A stretch of 64,000 nucleotides of DNA, taken from positions 124,001 through 188,000 of the forward strand of contig NZ_JASF01000005.1 of NCBI RefSeq assembly GCF_000622405.1, read 5' to 3'. The translations under genes and the position numbers were made by a program. The stretch is from Sulfitobacter donghicola DSW-25 = KCTC 12864 = JCM 14565 (lineage in GTDB: Bacteria; Pseudomonadota; Alphaproteobacteria; Rhodobacterales; Rhodobacteraceae). How positions within the stretch are numbered: position 1 is the stretch's first letter; each line of letters starts with the position of its first letter. Below the pieces are notes generated by a model that saw nothing but the letters and a program-made list of their open reading frames with translations, had not been told where the DNA came from and searched no databases. Shown here piece by piece: positions 1 to 8,193 of this stretch.

Positions 1-797
1 GCGTCCTTTAGCTGAACACCGAATTCTGCCTGTAGCGATCCGATCTCGCTGGTGAAATTCGCAGAAAGGGTTGTCGCGGCAGCGCCATCCCCCAAAACCG
101 CAAGATCCGAGGTCACAACCAGCGCGCCGTCTTCGCGTTTTGCAATCAGCCGCCCACCATCAAGGGTAAAGGCCCGTTCTGCGCGCCGATCAATGAATTG
201 CAACGTCAGGCCGCGCAGCTCGGCATGGGAAAGCGCGGCAAGGCCAGGCTGCTGCAGCGTCTCGTCAATACGTGAAACAAGCGCGCCAGGGGTATTGGCC
301 CCGCCCGTTTGCCCGCCAGAGGGTGCCGCGATATCGGTCTGCAACCCCAGCCGCCCGTCCTTTTCACGGACAATCGTCGCAAAAACGCCCTGTAGGGCGA
401 CCTCGGCAGGCTGGACCTTGCCCTCACGCAGGGCAGCCATCGACAGACGCACCCGCGCTTCGGAAAAACGCACCAATTCGCGCCCCTTGGTGTTGGACAC
501 GGAAATATCACGCAAGCGCACCCTTGGGCGCCACCCTTCCTCCATCAGCAGGCGAAGCTCTCCGATCTTGATCTCGGCATCGGGGAATTCGGTTTCCAAA
601 CGGTCGTGGATTTTGGCTTCGACCCATGCAGGCACAACAACTGGACGGTCATAAAAGAAATAGACCGCCCCCACAGCAATCACCGTCACCAAAACCAGCA
701 AGGACCACACAGCATTGCAAAAACCCAGCAACAGCAAAAACCAGCCGCGTTCGCGGTGCCGTTTTTTGGGAGGCATTTGCGGGATTGGGTCGGCCAT
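1..797 (-). CDS. AsmA-like/DUF3971 inner-membrane protein (C-terminus outside window)
   Basis: Minus-strand gene open from the ATG at 797 to the left edge, about 265 codons with no stop; the C-terminal part is missing. It starts with a short basic cytoplasmic segment, one hydrophobic helix at about residues 19-41, then a long periplasmic beta-rich region. The stretch around EIKIGELRLLMEEGWRPRV, followed by KGRELVRFSEARVRVS, is typical of the AsmA/YhdP (DUF3971) superfamily, whose members are membrane-anchored bridge-like proteins linked to lipid transport and outer-membrane maintenance. It is divergent from bcp. The family call rests on N-terminal pattern only; the exact role is unknown. Confidence 0.72.
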   Translation of the reverse strand, partial: MADPIPQMPPKKRHRERGWFLLLLGFCNAVWSLLVLVTVIAVGAVYFFYDRPVVVPAWVEAKIHDRLETEFPDAEIKIGELRLLMEEGWRPRVRLRDISVSNTKGRELVRFSEARVRLSMAALREGKVQPAEVALQGVFATIVREKDGRLGLQTDIAAPSGGQTGGANTPGALVSRIDETLQQPGLAALSHAELRGLTLQFIDRRAERAFTLDGGRLIAKREDGALVVTSDLAVLGDGAAATTLSANFTSEIGSLQAEFGVQLKD

Positions 798-926
798 TAG
801 GTTCCGGTCACTGGTAAAGAGTGTTACATCACAGGCAGCGCAGCCTTTCCGCGACGCTACAGCAATACTATGACAGAGGTATGGCCGCCGTCCAAGGCCA
901 CCTCTCTCACAACAAAGAGTTTTGAT

Positions 927-1388
927 ATGCCTGAACTTTCCAGCCCCGCACCCGATTTCACCCTGCCCGTCACTGGCGGCGGCGACGTGACGCTATCAGC
1001 GCTGCAAGGCGCGCCTGTTGTGTTGTTCTTTTACCCACGCGACGACACGCCCGGCTGCACCAAGGAAAGCATCGGGTTTTCCGAGCATTTGGAGGCTTTT
1101 GAAGCGGCAGGAGCCAAAGTTTTCGGCCTATCCCGCGACACGATGGCAAAGCATGACAAATTCACAGCCAAACATGATCTAACGGTTCCGTTGCTGTCAG
1201 ATGAGGAAGGGGCAGTTACCGAAAGCTATGGTGTTTGGGTCGAAAAAAACATGTATGGCAAGAAATCCATGGGGATTGAGCGGGCGACCTACCTTATTGA
1301 TGCGGCTGGAAATATCGCCAAAATCTGGCGCAAGGTTAAGGTTGCTGGCCATGTTGAGGAGGTTTTGGAAACGGTGCGCGCCTTATGA
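927..1388 (+). CDS. bcp: Thioredoxin-dependent peroxiredoxin, Bcp type
   Basis: A 153-residue Bcp/PrxQ peroxiredoxin that would reduce H2O2 and organic hydroperoxides in the cytoplasm. The family signature DDTPGCTKE places the peroxidatic Cys at residue 44. The resolving Cys usual five residues later is Ile here, and no other Cys is present, so this is a one-Cys variant needing an external thiol. The start at 927 is preferred over an in-frame ATG at 870 because it follows an AAGAG Shine-Dalgarno and begins exactly at the family's conserved start. Its stop overlaps the next start (ATGA), so it is coupled to the DUF455 gene. Confidence 0.93.
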   Translation: MPELSSPAPDFTLPVTGGGDVTLSALQGAPVVLFFYPRDDTPGCTKESIGFSEHLEAFEAAGAKVFGLSRDTMAKHDKFTAKHDLTVPLLSDEEGAVTESYGVWVEKNMYGKKSMGIERATYLIDAAGNIAKIWRKVKVAGHVEEVLETVRAL

Positions 1389-2194
1389 TGCCGCTGGCGA
1401 AAATGGCAGAGACCGTTCTGCGCACGGCCGATGGGCGCGAAAAGACGCGTATTTCACGTGACTTTGCGGCACAGTGGCGTGCCGCCCGTGCGGATGGCAG
1501 CCACCCAGAGATCGGCACCGCAACCCCGCCGCTTCACCCTGCGCGCCCTGAAAAGCCCGAGCTGTTGAGCCCACGGGATGTGCCGCGCCGCAGGCCTGGC
1601 TCTCCCGAAGGGCGGATCGCGCTGTTGCATGCGGTTGCCCATATCGAATTAAACGCCGTGGACCTGCATTGGGACATCATTGCGCGGTTTTCGGATGTTG
1701 AAATGCCGATTGGTTATTATGACGACTGGGTCAAAGCCGCAGATGAAGAATCTAAACATTTCAATCTGATGTGTGACTGCCTTGAGGCTGAGGGCAGCTT
1801 TTATGGCGCTTTGCCAGCCCATGCAGGCATGTGGCGCGCGGCCGAGGATACTGTAGATGACCTGATGGGCCGTTTGGCCGTTGTTCCCATGGTGCTAGAG
1901 GCCCGTGGCCTTGATGTCACGCCGGGTATGATCAAAGTGTTCAAACAGGCCAAAGCAGATCAGGCTGTTGAAGCGCTGGAAGTTATCTATGCCGAAGAAG
2001 TGCACCACGTTGCCTATGGCTCTAAATGGTTTCACTATCTTTGTGGCCGCGATGCATTGGACCCGACGCCGAAATTTCATGCGTTAGTGCGCAAATATTT
2101 CCACGGGAACCTCAAACCCCCCTTCAACGAAGAGAAACGCGCCGAGGCCGGCATCCCACCAGACTTTTACTGGCCTCTCGCCGAAACCCTGTAA
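1385..2194 (+). CDS. DUF455 ferritin-like protein
   Basis: A 269-residue protein of the DUF455 (COG2833) family, predicted to form a ferritin-like helical bundle. Acidic and His residues in AHIELNAVDLHWD, ADEESKHFNLMCD and YAEEVHHVAYG match the metal-ligand helices of ferritin-like di-iron proteins. The biochemical role of the family is not established. The start overlaps the bcp stop by 4 nt (ATGA), which suggests a shared transcript with an antioxidant enzyme and is compatible with, but does not prove, a part in oxidative stress or metal handling. Confidence 0.85.
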   Translation: MMPLAKMAETVLRTADGREKTRISRDFAAQWRAARADGSHPEIGTATPPLHPARPEKPELLSPRDVPRRRPGSPEGRIALLHAVAHIELNAVDLHWDIIARFSDVEMPIGYYDDWVKAADEESKHFNLMCDCLEAEGSFYGALPAHAGMWRAAEDTVDDLMGRLAVVPMVLEARGLDVTPGMIKVFKQAKADQAVEALEVIYAEEVHHVAYGSKWFHYLCGRDALDPTPKFHALVRKYFHGNLKPPFNEEKRAEAGIPPDFYWPLAETL

Positions 2195-2289
2195 ACTTTG
2201 CGATTTAACGCGCTGAAATAGGCGGAAATTTGCCCAATTGCCACATATTCAAGCGGACCGACACCGGTCCGCCCCATAAAGGTTGCCCC

Positions 2290-2348
2290 AAGGCTTTGTG
2301 AAAGTTATTGCGATATCGTTAAGGCTTTGTGAGGGACACGCAAAGCCT
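2290..2348. repeat. Direct and inverted repeat cluster before the M23/bactofilin pair
   Basis: AAGGCTTTGTGA occurs at 2290-2301 and again at 2321-2332, 31 nt apart, and an inverted partial copy CAAAGCCT lies at 2341-2348, just before the peptidase start. The 8-bp palindrome CGATATCG (2311-2318) sits between the copies. Spacing of about three helical turns suits an operator or promoter-proximal control region; no regulator can be named. Confidence 0.4.
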
Positions 2349-2370
2349 GAGGGACTGAAGGGAAAAATAA

Positions 2371-3687
2371 GTGCGCACAAAGCTCGCGATAAAAACAAAT
2401 GCTCTTTTGGAGAACTATTTTCCAGAACGACGCGTCTTTTTGAAATCAGACAATGACACCCGTTTCATCCGCCTACGCCCTGCAACGCAGTTGGTCGCCT
2501 TGGCTGGATCTTCTTTGTTGGTGGCATGGGCGATTATCGCCACAGCGGTCATTTTGATGGACAGTATCGGCTCTGGTAACTTTCGCGAACAAGCGAAACG
2601 GGATCAGCGCACCTATCAGGCCCGCCTGAACGACCTAAGCGCACAACGCGACACACGCGCCGAAGAGGCCCTAGCCGCGCAAGAGCGGTTCAACGCCGCC
2701 CTCACCCAGATTTCCGTCATGCAATCCGAATTGCTGACATCCGAAACACGCCGCCGCGAACTGGAAACAGGCATCGACGTGATCCAATCCACACTGCGGG
2801 ACACTATGAAGGACCGCGAAACCGCGCGCCAACAGGTCGCCCAGCTTCAATCCGAGGACGGCGGCGCCGTTCAGGTTGCGGCCAGCACTGCGCCGATGGA
2901 TTTTCTGGCCGATGCTTTGGCCCGCACGGCCAAAGAGCGTGACCAAGTTGTTCTTGATGCGCAAGATGCCCTGCTTGCAGCCGAAGAGCTGACCGATCAG
3001 ATCGCTGTTATGCAAGAGCAGAACGATGCGATCTTCCGCCAGCTCGAAGAAGCGATGACCGTGTCGGTTGCGCCGCTGGATCGTATGTTCCGCGCCGCTG
3101 GCATGCCCACCGACCGCATTCTGGAAACCGTCCGTCGCGGTTACTCTGGTCAGGGTGGCCCGCTCACGCCGCTTAGCTTTACCACACGGGGCGATCAGCC
3201 AACGGTTGATACGCTGCGTGCGAACCGTCTGTTGAACCAGATGGACCGACTCAATCTTTACCGCCTTGCCGCCTCCAAGGCACCTTTTGCGAATCCCGTG
3301 CAGAACGCATTCCGATTCACCTCCAAATTCGGCTTCCGCCGTGATCCAAAAACAGGCGGTCGCCGCATGCACAACGGTGTCGACTTTGCCGCAGGTTTGG
3401 GCACGCCTCTCTATGCGACGGCGGACGGTGTTGTGACTCACGCCGGTTGGGGCTCAGGATATGGACGTTTGGTGAAGATTCAGCACGAATTTGGCATCGA
3501 AACCCGCTATGCACATATGTCAAAAATGCGCGTGAAGGTTGGACAAAGAGTATCGCGTGGCGATCGGATTGGTGATATGGGTGCGTCAGGACGGGTAACC
3601 GGCGTGCACCTTCACTATGAAGTGCGTGTTGGTGGCAAACCTGTTAATCCAATGATCTATATCAAGGCAGCAAACGATGTTTTCTAA
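2371..3687 (+). CDS. M23-family murein endopeptidase with coiled coil
   Basis: A 438-residue membrane-anchored peptidase expected to cut peptidoglycan cross-links in the periplasm. It has a transmembrane helix at about 40-64, a long Gln/Glu/Arg-rich coiled coil at about 70-230, and a C-terminal LytM domain. Zn ligands are visible as His334 and Asp338 (MHNGVDF), with His413 and His415 in HLHYE. The start is GTG at 2371, preceded by GAAGGGA. The last 11 nt overlap the bactofilin gene. M23 peptidases paired with bactofilins are known from several alphaproteobacteria and from Helicobacter, where the scaffold positions the hydrolase to shape the cell. Confidence 0.92.
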   Translation: MRTKLAIKTNALLENYFPERRVFLKSDNDTRFIRLRPATQLVALAGSSLLVAWAIIATAVILMDSIGSGNFREQAKRDQRTYQARLNDLSAQRDTRAEEALAAQERFNAALTQISVMQSELLTSETRRRELETGIDVIQSTLRDTMKDRETARQQVAQLQSEDGGAVQVAASTAPMDFLADALARTAKERDQVVLDAQDALLAAEELTDQIAVMQEQNDAIFRQLEEAMTVSVAPLDRMFRAAGMPTDRILETVRRGYSGQGGPLTPLSFTTRGDQPTVDTLRANRLLNQMDRLNLYRLAASKAPFANPVQNAFRFTSKFGFRRDPKTGGRRMHNGVDFAAGLGTPLYATADGVVTHAGWGSGYGRLVKIQHEFGIETRYAHMSKMRVKVGQRVSRGDRIGDMGASGRVTGVHLHYEVRVGGKPVNPMIYIKAANDVF

Positions 3688-4198
3688 GAGCAAAATCAAC
3701 GATCCAGCCACTGGTGGCACAGAAACTCCAGCAACAGGTGCAGCACCAGCTATGCCAGCGTCAGCAGCACCAGCTGCGCCTGCCCCAAAGCCAAGCGAGT
3801 TCAAAGCAAGCGCCCCAAAGGCCAAGCCACCCGCCTCGGTTTTGTCTGCTGATCTGCACGTCACAGGCAACATGAAAACCACTGGCGACATTCAGGTTGA
3901 AGGGACTGTAGAGGGCGACATCCGCGCGCATCTGCTGACCATCGGTGAAACAGCAACCATCAAAGGCGAAGTGATCGCAGATGATGTTGTCATCAATGGC
4001 CGCATTGTTGGCCGCGTACGTGGCCTGAAGGTTCGCCTGACGTCTACTGCACGCGTTGAAGGTGACATCATCCACAAAACAATCGCTATAGAGAGCGGTG
4101 CCCACTTTGAGGGCTCTGTTCAGCGTCAGGACGATCCACTGAACCCAAACGCTAAACCTGCAGCAGCACCTGCCCAAAAGGCAAACCCAGCGTCCTAA
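3677..4198 (+). CDS. Bactofilin (polymer-forming cytoskeletal protein)
   Basis: A 173-residue bactofilin. An Ala/Pro-rich flexible N-terminus (about 1-55) is followed by the beta-helical polymerising domain (about 56-155), with short turns of the form VEGTVEGDI, IKGEVIADDV and RVEGDIIHKT, then a disordered Ala/Pro tail. It assembles nucleotide-independent filaments at the membrane. The ATG lies inside the last codons of the upstream M23 peptidase (11-nt overlap), so the two are co-translated and probably act together in localised peptidoglycan remodelling. Confidence 0.93.
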   Translation: MFSKSKINDPATGGTETPATGAAPAMPASAAPAAPAPKPSEFKASAPKAKPPASVLSADLHVTGNMKTTGDIQVEGTVEGDIRAHLLTIGETATIKGEVIADDVVINGRIVGRVRGLKVRLTSTARVEGDIIHKTIAIESGAHFEGSVQRQDDPLNPNAKPAAAPAQKANPAS

Positions 4199-4221
4199 GC
4201 GCAGCTGCCATACTAGATTTG

Positions 4222-4253
4222 AAACGCCGCAAGCCCCGCTTGCGGCGTTTTTT
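4222..4253 (+). terminator. Intrinsic terminator after the bactofilin gene
   Basis: AACGCCGCAAG and its complement CTTGCGGCGTT flank a short CCCG loop and are followed by a run of six T. The hairpin lies 25 nt after the bactofilin stop and separates it from the convergent GMC gene. Confidence 0.85.
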
Positions 4254-4285
4254 GTTGTGTCAAAGCCGAAAGGGGTGTCAGCCCA

Positions 4286-5905
4286 TTATCCTGCATCCTC
4301 CAGAATGAGATCGGCAGCCCGCATGGCCAACATCATCGTTGGGGCATTTGTATTGCCTGAAGTCACATTCGGAAACGCCGAGGCATCAACAACGCGCAGG
4401 CCCGACACGCCGTGCACCCGCAACCGCGCATCTAATACTGAATCCTGATCATCCCGCCCCATCCTGCAAGTGCAGGTCGGGTGATAGACTGTTGAGGCTC
4501 TGTTGCGGAAATCTTCTAACAGCCCCGCGTCATCCAAAGCCAGCAAATCAGGCGCTTTCGCGGCTTTGGTTACCGTGCTTAGGCTCTTTGTTCTGGCCAG
4601 TTTCTGCAGGATTTGGCTGGCAGCAAGGGCGGTGTCCTTATCCTCTGGGGTGGATAATGAATTTGGCGTGATGCGCGGGGCCTCAAGAGGATTGGCCGAG
4701 GCAATTTCGATCGCGCCTCGGCTGGTCGGGCGACAGGGCTGCGCCGAAAGCTGATACCCCGCGGTTTGGTCCACGATGGTCTGGCCCGTCTCTGACAGGC
4801 TGTAGGAAACGGGATTGCAATACAGCTGTACGTCCGGTGTTTCGTGATCCGCTTTTGAGCGAATAAAACCGCCAACTTGGTTCACAGGGACGGCCAGCGG
4901 CCCTTTGCGGGTTAAAAGGTATCTAGCGCCAGCAAACAGCTTGCCAATTGTCCGCCCCAACGTGTTGTTCAACGTCGGCTCCTTGGCGTGAAATTGATAG
5001 GACACTGCCAAATGGTCCTGAAGCCCCTGCCCGACGTGCGGCAGATCGCGCACGACGGGGATGCCATGCTGGCGCAGCAGCTGTGCAGGGCCAAAGCCAG
5101 AAAGCTGCAATATTTTCGGAGAGTTAACGGCCCCCGCACATAAGATCACTTCGCGCCGCGCCTTAACGTTTTTGCGCTTGTCCCCGTGAAGAAAGCTCAC
5201 ACCTGTGACAGTGCCGTTCAGTGAGGTCAGATGCGCGACCTCGGCGTTGCGCAGGGTGCTAAGGTTGGGGCGCCGCTGGGCGGGCCTTAGGAAAGCATCC
5301 GCCGAAGACCAGCGCAGGCCGCCCCGAACCGTGCTGCGGTAATAGCTGATCCCGTCACCATCACGGGCATTCATATCGGGAATGATGTTATAGCCCACCT
5401 CGGCTGCGGCTTTTAGGAAGTTTTTCGAAAACGGTGACATTTGATCTGACAGGTCAGACACCCAAACAGGCCCGTTGCCTCGGGTTGTTTGGCCCGTTGG
5501 GGTGATTTCGCAATGGGTTTCCATGCGATCATAAACCGCGCGCACATTGTCCCAATGCCACCCCGTTGCGCCCGCTGCTGCCCAATCATCGAAATCACCA
5601 GCCTGCCCGCGAACATAGGCCATGGCATTGATCGAACTTGAACCGCCAATAATCCTGCCACGCGGCCACGAGATGGATCGCCACGCAAGGCCTGGATCAG
5701 GGGCGGTAAAATACCCCCAATTCACAGCAGGGTTAGAAACGTTAATCCCATAGCCCAAAGGGACTTTGACCCAAAACCGCGCGTCGCTGCCACCGCTTTC
5801 CAGCAAAAGAACCGTGAATTTCCCACTGGCTGAAAGGCGATTGGCCATGACACATCCAGCAGACCCAGCCCCAACGATCACATAATCGAATTCGGAATTC
5901 TCCAT
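4286..5905 (-). CDS. GMC-family FAD-dependent alcohol/choline dehydrogenase-like oxidoreductase
   Basis: A 539-residue flavoprotein of the glucose-methanol-choline family. The N-terminal FAD-binding motif is YVIVGAGSAGCVMANRL; the second family signature is GAVNSPKILQLSG; the C-terminal catalytic segment has HPTCTCRMG (His) and SGNTNAPTM (Asn), the pair that binds the substrate hydroxyl. It resembles choline dehydrogenase and related alcohol dehydrogenases, but the substrate cannot be told from sequence. ATG 5905 begins at the conserved N-terminus; upstream in-frame ATGs at 5914 and 5920 are possible. It is divergent from a LysR regulator that probably controls it. No betaine aldehyde dehydrogenase or betI lies nearby, which argues against a classical choline operon. 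Confidence 0.88.
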   Translation of the reverse strand: MENSEFDYVIVGAGSAGCVMANRLSASGKFTVLLLESGGSDARFWVKVPLGYGINVSNPAVNWGYFTAPDPGLAWRSISWPRGRIIGGSSSINAMAYVRGQAGDFDDWAAAGATGWHWDNVRAVYDRMETHCEITPTGQTTRGNGPVWVSDLSDQMSPFSKNFLKAAAEVGYNIIPDMNARDGDGISYYRSTVRGGLRWSSADAFLRPAQRRPNLSTLRNAEVAHLTSLNGTVTGVSFLHGDKRKNVKARREVILCAGAVNSPKILQLSGFGPAQLLRQHGIPVVRDLPHVGQGLQDHLAVSYQFHAKEPTLNNTLGRTIGKLFAGARYLLTRKGPLAVPVNQVGGFIRSKADHETPDVQLYCNPVSYSLSETGQTIVDQTAGYQLSAQPCRPTSRGAIEIASANPLEAPRITPNSLSTPEDKDTALAASQILQKLARTKSLSTVTKAAKAPDLLALDDAGLLEDFRNRASTVYHPTCTCRMGRDDQDSVLDARLRVHGVSGLRVVDASAFPNVTSGNTNAPTMMLAMRAADLILEDAG

Positions 5906-5996
5906 TGGTCGCATCCACATTTGTTTGGACGAACAGTTGAAGGGCTTTGGCCGAGTTGATCAAACAATCAGTTTTTCGCCTTAGGGGTGATTTTGG

Positions 5997-6021
5997 TTGT
6001 GCATCCCAGACTTATGCACAA
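5997..6021. promoter_or_regulatory. Inverted repeat between the GMC and LysR genes
   Basis: TTGTGCAT and ATGCACAA form a perfect 8-bp inverted repeat separated by 9 nt. It is the only strong dyad in the 160-bp divergent intergenic region, about 46 bp before the LysR start and about 90 bp from the GMC start. This is the expected position for a site bound by the LysR protein to control both genes. Its symmetry differs from the simple T-N11-A core, so the link is inferred. Confidence 0.5.
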
Positions 6022-6066
6022 AAGATGTTTGGGCATCTTAGCCCCCTGCTCAATAGGAGTTGCGCG

Positions 6067-6942
6067 ATGAGACAGATACCACATGTCACTTGGCTGCGAA
6101 GCTTTGAGGCCGCAGCACGCCACAGCTCTTTTGCGGCGGCGGCAGAGGAGCTGAACCTGACGCCTGCCGCTGTAAGCCAGCAGATCAAGCTGCTGGAAGA
6201 AACGCTAGAGATGAAGTTATTCAGGCGCCTGCCCAAGGGGGTTGAGCTGACCGACATCGGACAGGCCTATGCCCAGCCTGTTCGCGCATCGTTTCAGGGG
6301 CTGCAAACGGCGACCGAGGGGTTGTTTCAACCCAAATCCAAAACCACGCTGCGGGTGCGGGCGTCCATTTCCTTTGGCGTTATGGTTCTTGCGCCGCAGT
6401 TGCATGGGTTTCGCGCGCTCCACCCCGAAATCGACATTATTCTATCCACCACCGTTTGGTCGGACCGCATGAATGACGCGACTATTGATGTGGATATTCG
6501 CTATGGAAACGGTGACTGGCCCGAGGAAAACATCTGGCCCCTTGGTCAAGGCCAAGCATCGCTGGTCTGTAGCCCCAAGGAGGCGACCCGTTTCCAACGC
6601 GACCCAAACGCGCTGAAAGACGCCGACACGGTGCCCATCATCGGGATCGAAAGCGATTGGCCGTTGATGTTTCAGGCCTTGGGGGTGGATGGCCCTGTTC
6701 CCGCCCCTTGGATGCCGGTGGATTCATCCCTGCTGGCCCTTGAGAGCATCGCAAGCGGGCGCGGCGTGGCCATTGTGAACAGGATGTTTTCAGAAAGCCA
6801 CATTCAGCGCGGCACATTGGTTGAACCGTTCAAGCAATCCATCCAGACCCAAAATAATTTCTATCTGGTCTCGCAATCTGATCCGAAAAAGCAAAAGCAA
6901 ATTGCCCTTTTCCACGACTGGCTTTTAACCTTCACAGCCTAG
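6067..6942 (+). CDS. LysR-family transcriptional regulator (GcvA-like)
   Basis: A 291-residue LysR-type regulator. The N-terminal winged helix is clear (LRSFEAAARHSSFAAAAEE then LTPAAVSQQIKLLEE), followed by the linker helix and a substrate-binding domain. The helix-turn-helix resembles the GcvA/AmpR group. ATG 6067 is chosen because AGGAG lies just upstream and the family starts here; the frame is open further upstream without an RBS. It is divergent from the GMC oxidoreductase, the usual arrangement for a LysR protein and its target. The inducer is unknown. Confidence 0.9.
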   Translation: MRQIPHVTWLRSFEAAARHSSFAAAAEELNLTPAAVSQQIKLLEETLEMKLFRRLPKGVELTDIGQAYAQPVRASFQGLQTATEGLFQPKSKTTLRVRASISFGVMVLAPQLHGFRALHPEIDIILSTTVWSDRMNDATIDVDIRYGNGDWPEENIWPLGQGQASLVCSPKEATRFQRDPNALKDADTVPIIGIESDWPLMFQALGVDGPVPAPWMPVDSSLLALESIASGRGVAIVNRMFSESHIQRGTLVEPFKQSIQTQNNFYLVSQSDPKKQKQIALFHDWLLTFTA

Positions 6943-6950
6943 GACAAAAA

Positions 6951-6980
6951 AAGGCGCCCCACATGAGGCGCCTTTTCTTT
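6951..6980. terminator. Bidirectional intrinsic terminator between LysR gene and cyclophilin gene
   Basis: AAGGCGCC (6951-6958) pairs with GGCGCCTT (6967-6974). A-rich and T-rich flanks occur on both sides, so it can terminate the LysR gene on the plus strand and the convergent cyclophilin genes on the minus strand. Confidence 0.85.
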
Positions 6981-7006
6981 TTTCAAAGTCAAAGACTTGG
7001 CTTTGC

Positions 7007-7561
7007 TTACTCTGTGACGGTGACCGTTTTCATCATGTCGGGCTCGCCAACAACAGCACCGTTGCCGCCTGTTCCCAGCTTGATCGCGTCAACCACGTCT
7101 TGCCCAGCCGTCACACGGCCAACAACCGTGTATTGACCGTTCAGGAAAGGTGCTGCGTCAAACATGATAAAGAACTGGCTATTGGCCGAGTTCGGGTTTT
7201 GCGCCCGTGCCATGCCGACCACGCCTTTTTCAAACGGTACGTCTGAAAATTCGGCTGGAAGGTCGGGCATGTCAGAGCCGCCTGTACCTGCGCGGCGCAT
7301 GTCGCCGCCTTTGCGGCCATGCTCTACGTCGCCTGTTTGCGCCATAAAGCCGTCGATCACGCGGTGGAACACGACGCCATCATATTGGCCGCTCGCGGCA
7401 AGGGCCGTGATGCGTTCAACATGCTGAGGGGCCACATCTTCGAGCAGATCAATGGATACGGTGCCATTGGCCTGACCTGCAATTTCGATTTGCAGACCAG
7501 AAGCCATGGCCGATCCGGCAGCGAGGGTCGCCAGAATGGCGCCAGACAACAGCTTACGCAT
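7007..7561 (-). CDS. Exported cyclophilin-type peptidyl-prolyl isomerase
   Basis: A 184-residue cyclophilin that would catalyse proline isomerisation in the periplasm. A signal peptide (RKLLSGAILATLAAGSAMAS) leads the protein; the cyclophilin core has VVFHRVIDGFMAQTGD and NSANSQFFIMF, including the catalytic Arg and the Phe pocket. The ATG at 7561 lies in the overlap with the upstream cyclophilin stop (8 nt), so the two are translationally coupled. An in-frame TTG nine bases upstream is less likely. Confidence 0.92.
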   Translation of the reverse strand: MRKLLSGAILATLAAGSAMASGLQIEIAGQANGTVSIDLLEDVAPQHVERITALAASGQYDGVVFHRVIDGFMAQTGDVEHGRKGGDMRRAGTGGSDMPDLPAEFSDVPFEKGVVGMARAQNPNSANSQFFIMFDAAPFLNGQYTVVGRVTAGQDVVDAIKLGTGGNGAVVGEPDMMKTVTVTE

Positions 7562-8060
7562 CTGCGGCAACTTTCACGCTGATCATGCGGTCAGGGTTGG
7601 CAGGTGGCTCGCCCTTAACGATCGCGTCAACATGCTCCATCCCCGAGATAACCTGACCGTAAACAGTGTACTGACCGTTCAGGAAATCATTGTCTTTGAA
7701 GTTGATGAAGAACTGGCTGTTGGCCGAGTTCGGGTTCGCGGAGCGTGCCGCGCCAAGCGAGCCGCGCGCGTGTGGCACCTTGGAGAATTCTGCGGGCACG
7801 TCTGGGTGCTCGGAACCGCCGGTGCCTGCGGCACGTGGGTTATAGTCTTTTTCCATGTTGGCGTGCTGTACATCGCCAGTCTGGGCCATAAAGCCGTCGA
7901 TCACACGGTGGAAGGCAACATTGTCATATGCGCCAGCACGGGCCAGTGTCTTCATGCGCTCAACGTGCTGGGGGGCGACGTCTGGCAAAAGCTGGATTGT
8001 AACGGTGCCGTCTTTCAGCTCCATCAAGATGGTGTTTTCTGGGTCTTTGATCTCGGCCAT
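7554..8060 (-). CDS. ppiB: Cytoplasmic cyclophilin-type peptidyl-prolyl isomerase
   Basis: A 168-residue cyclophilin without a signal peptide. The core motifs VAFHRVIDGFMAQTGD and NSANSQFFINF are almost the same as in the downstream exported paralogue, which points to an old tandem duplication with different targeting. The start at 8060 follows AAGGAG with good spacing; an ATG 15 bp upstream lacks an RBS. It is divergent from pgk. Functions in protein folding; no specific client can be inferred. Confidence 0.92.
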   Translation of the reverse strand: MAEIKDPENTILMELKDGTVTIQLLPDVAPQHVERMKTLARAGAYDNVAFHRVIDGFMAQTGDVQHANMEKDYNPRAAGTGGSEHPDVPAEFSKVPHARGSLGAARSANPNSANSQFFINFKDNDFLNGQYTVYGQVISGMEHVDAIVKGEPPANPDRMISVKVAADA

Positions 8061-8193
8061 GCCGTTCTCCTTCATATTTATACAGAGTACCTAAGCCTGA
8101 TCACCAGAATTGCCAAGGCGATGCATTGACCCTAGGCAAGATAACGGCAAAACAACAGATGACTTTGAACGCAGACACGAAGGACGACATGGT

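Noticed and set aside
4286..5905. Choline dehydrogenase of a bet operon
   Set aside because: The fold and motifs fit, but betB, betI and choline transport genes are absent, so only a general GMC call is made.
7007..8060. Frameshifted single cyclophilin gene
   Set aside because: Each frame encodes a full-length cyclophilin, one with a signal peptide, and they overlap by only 8 nt with proper start and stop.
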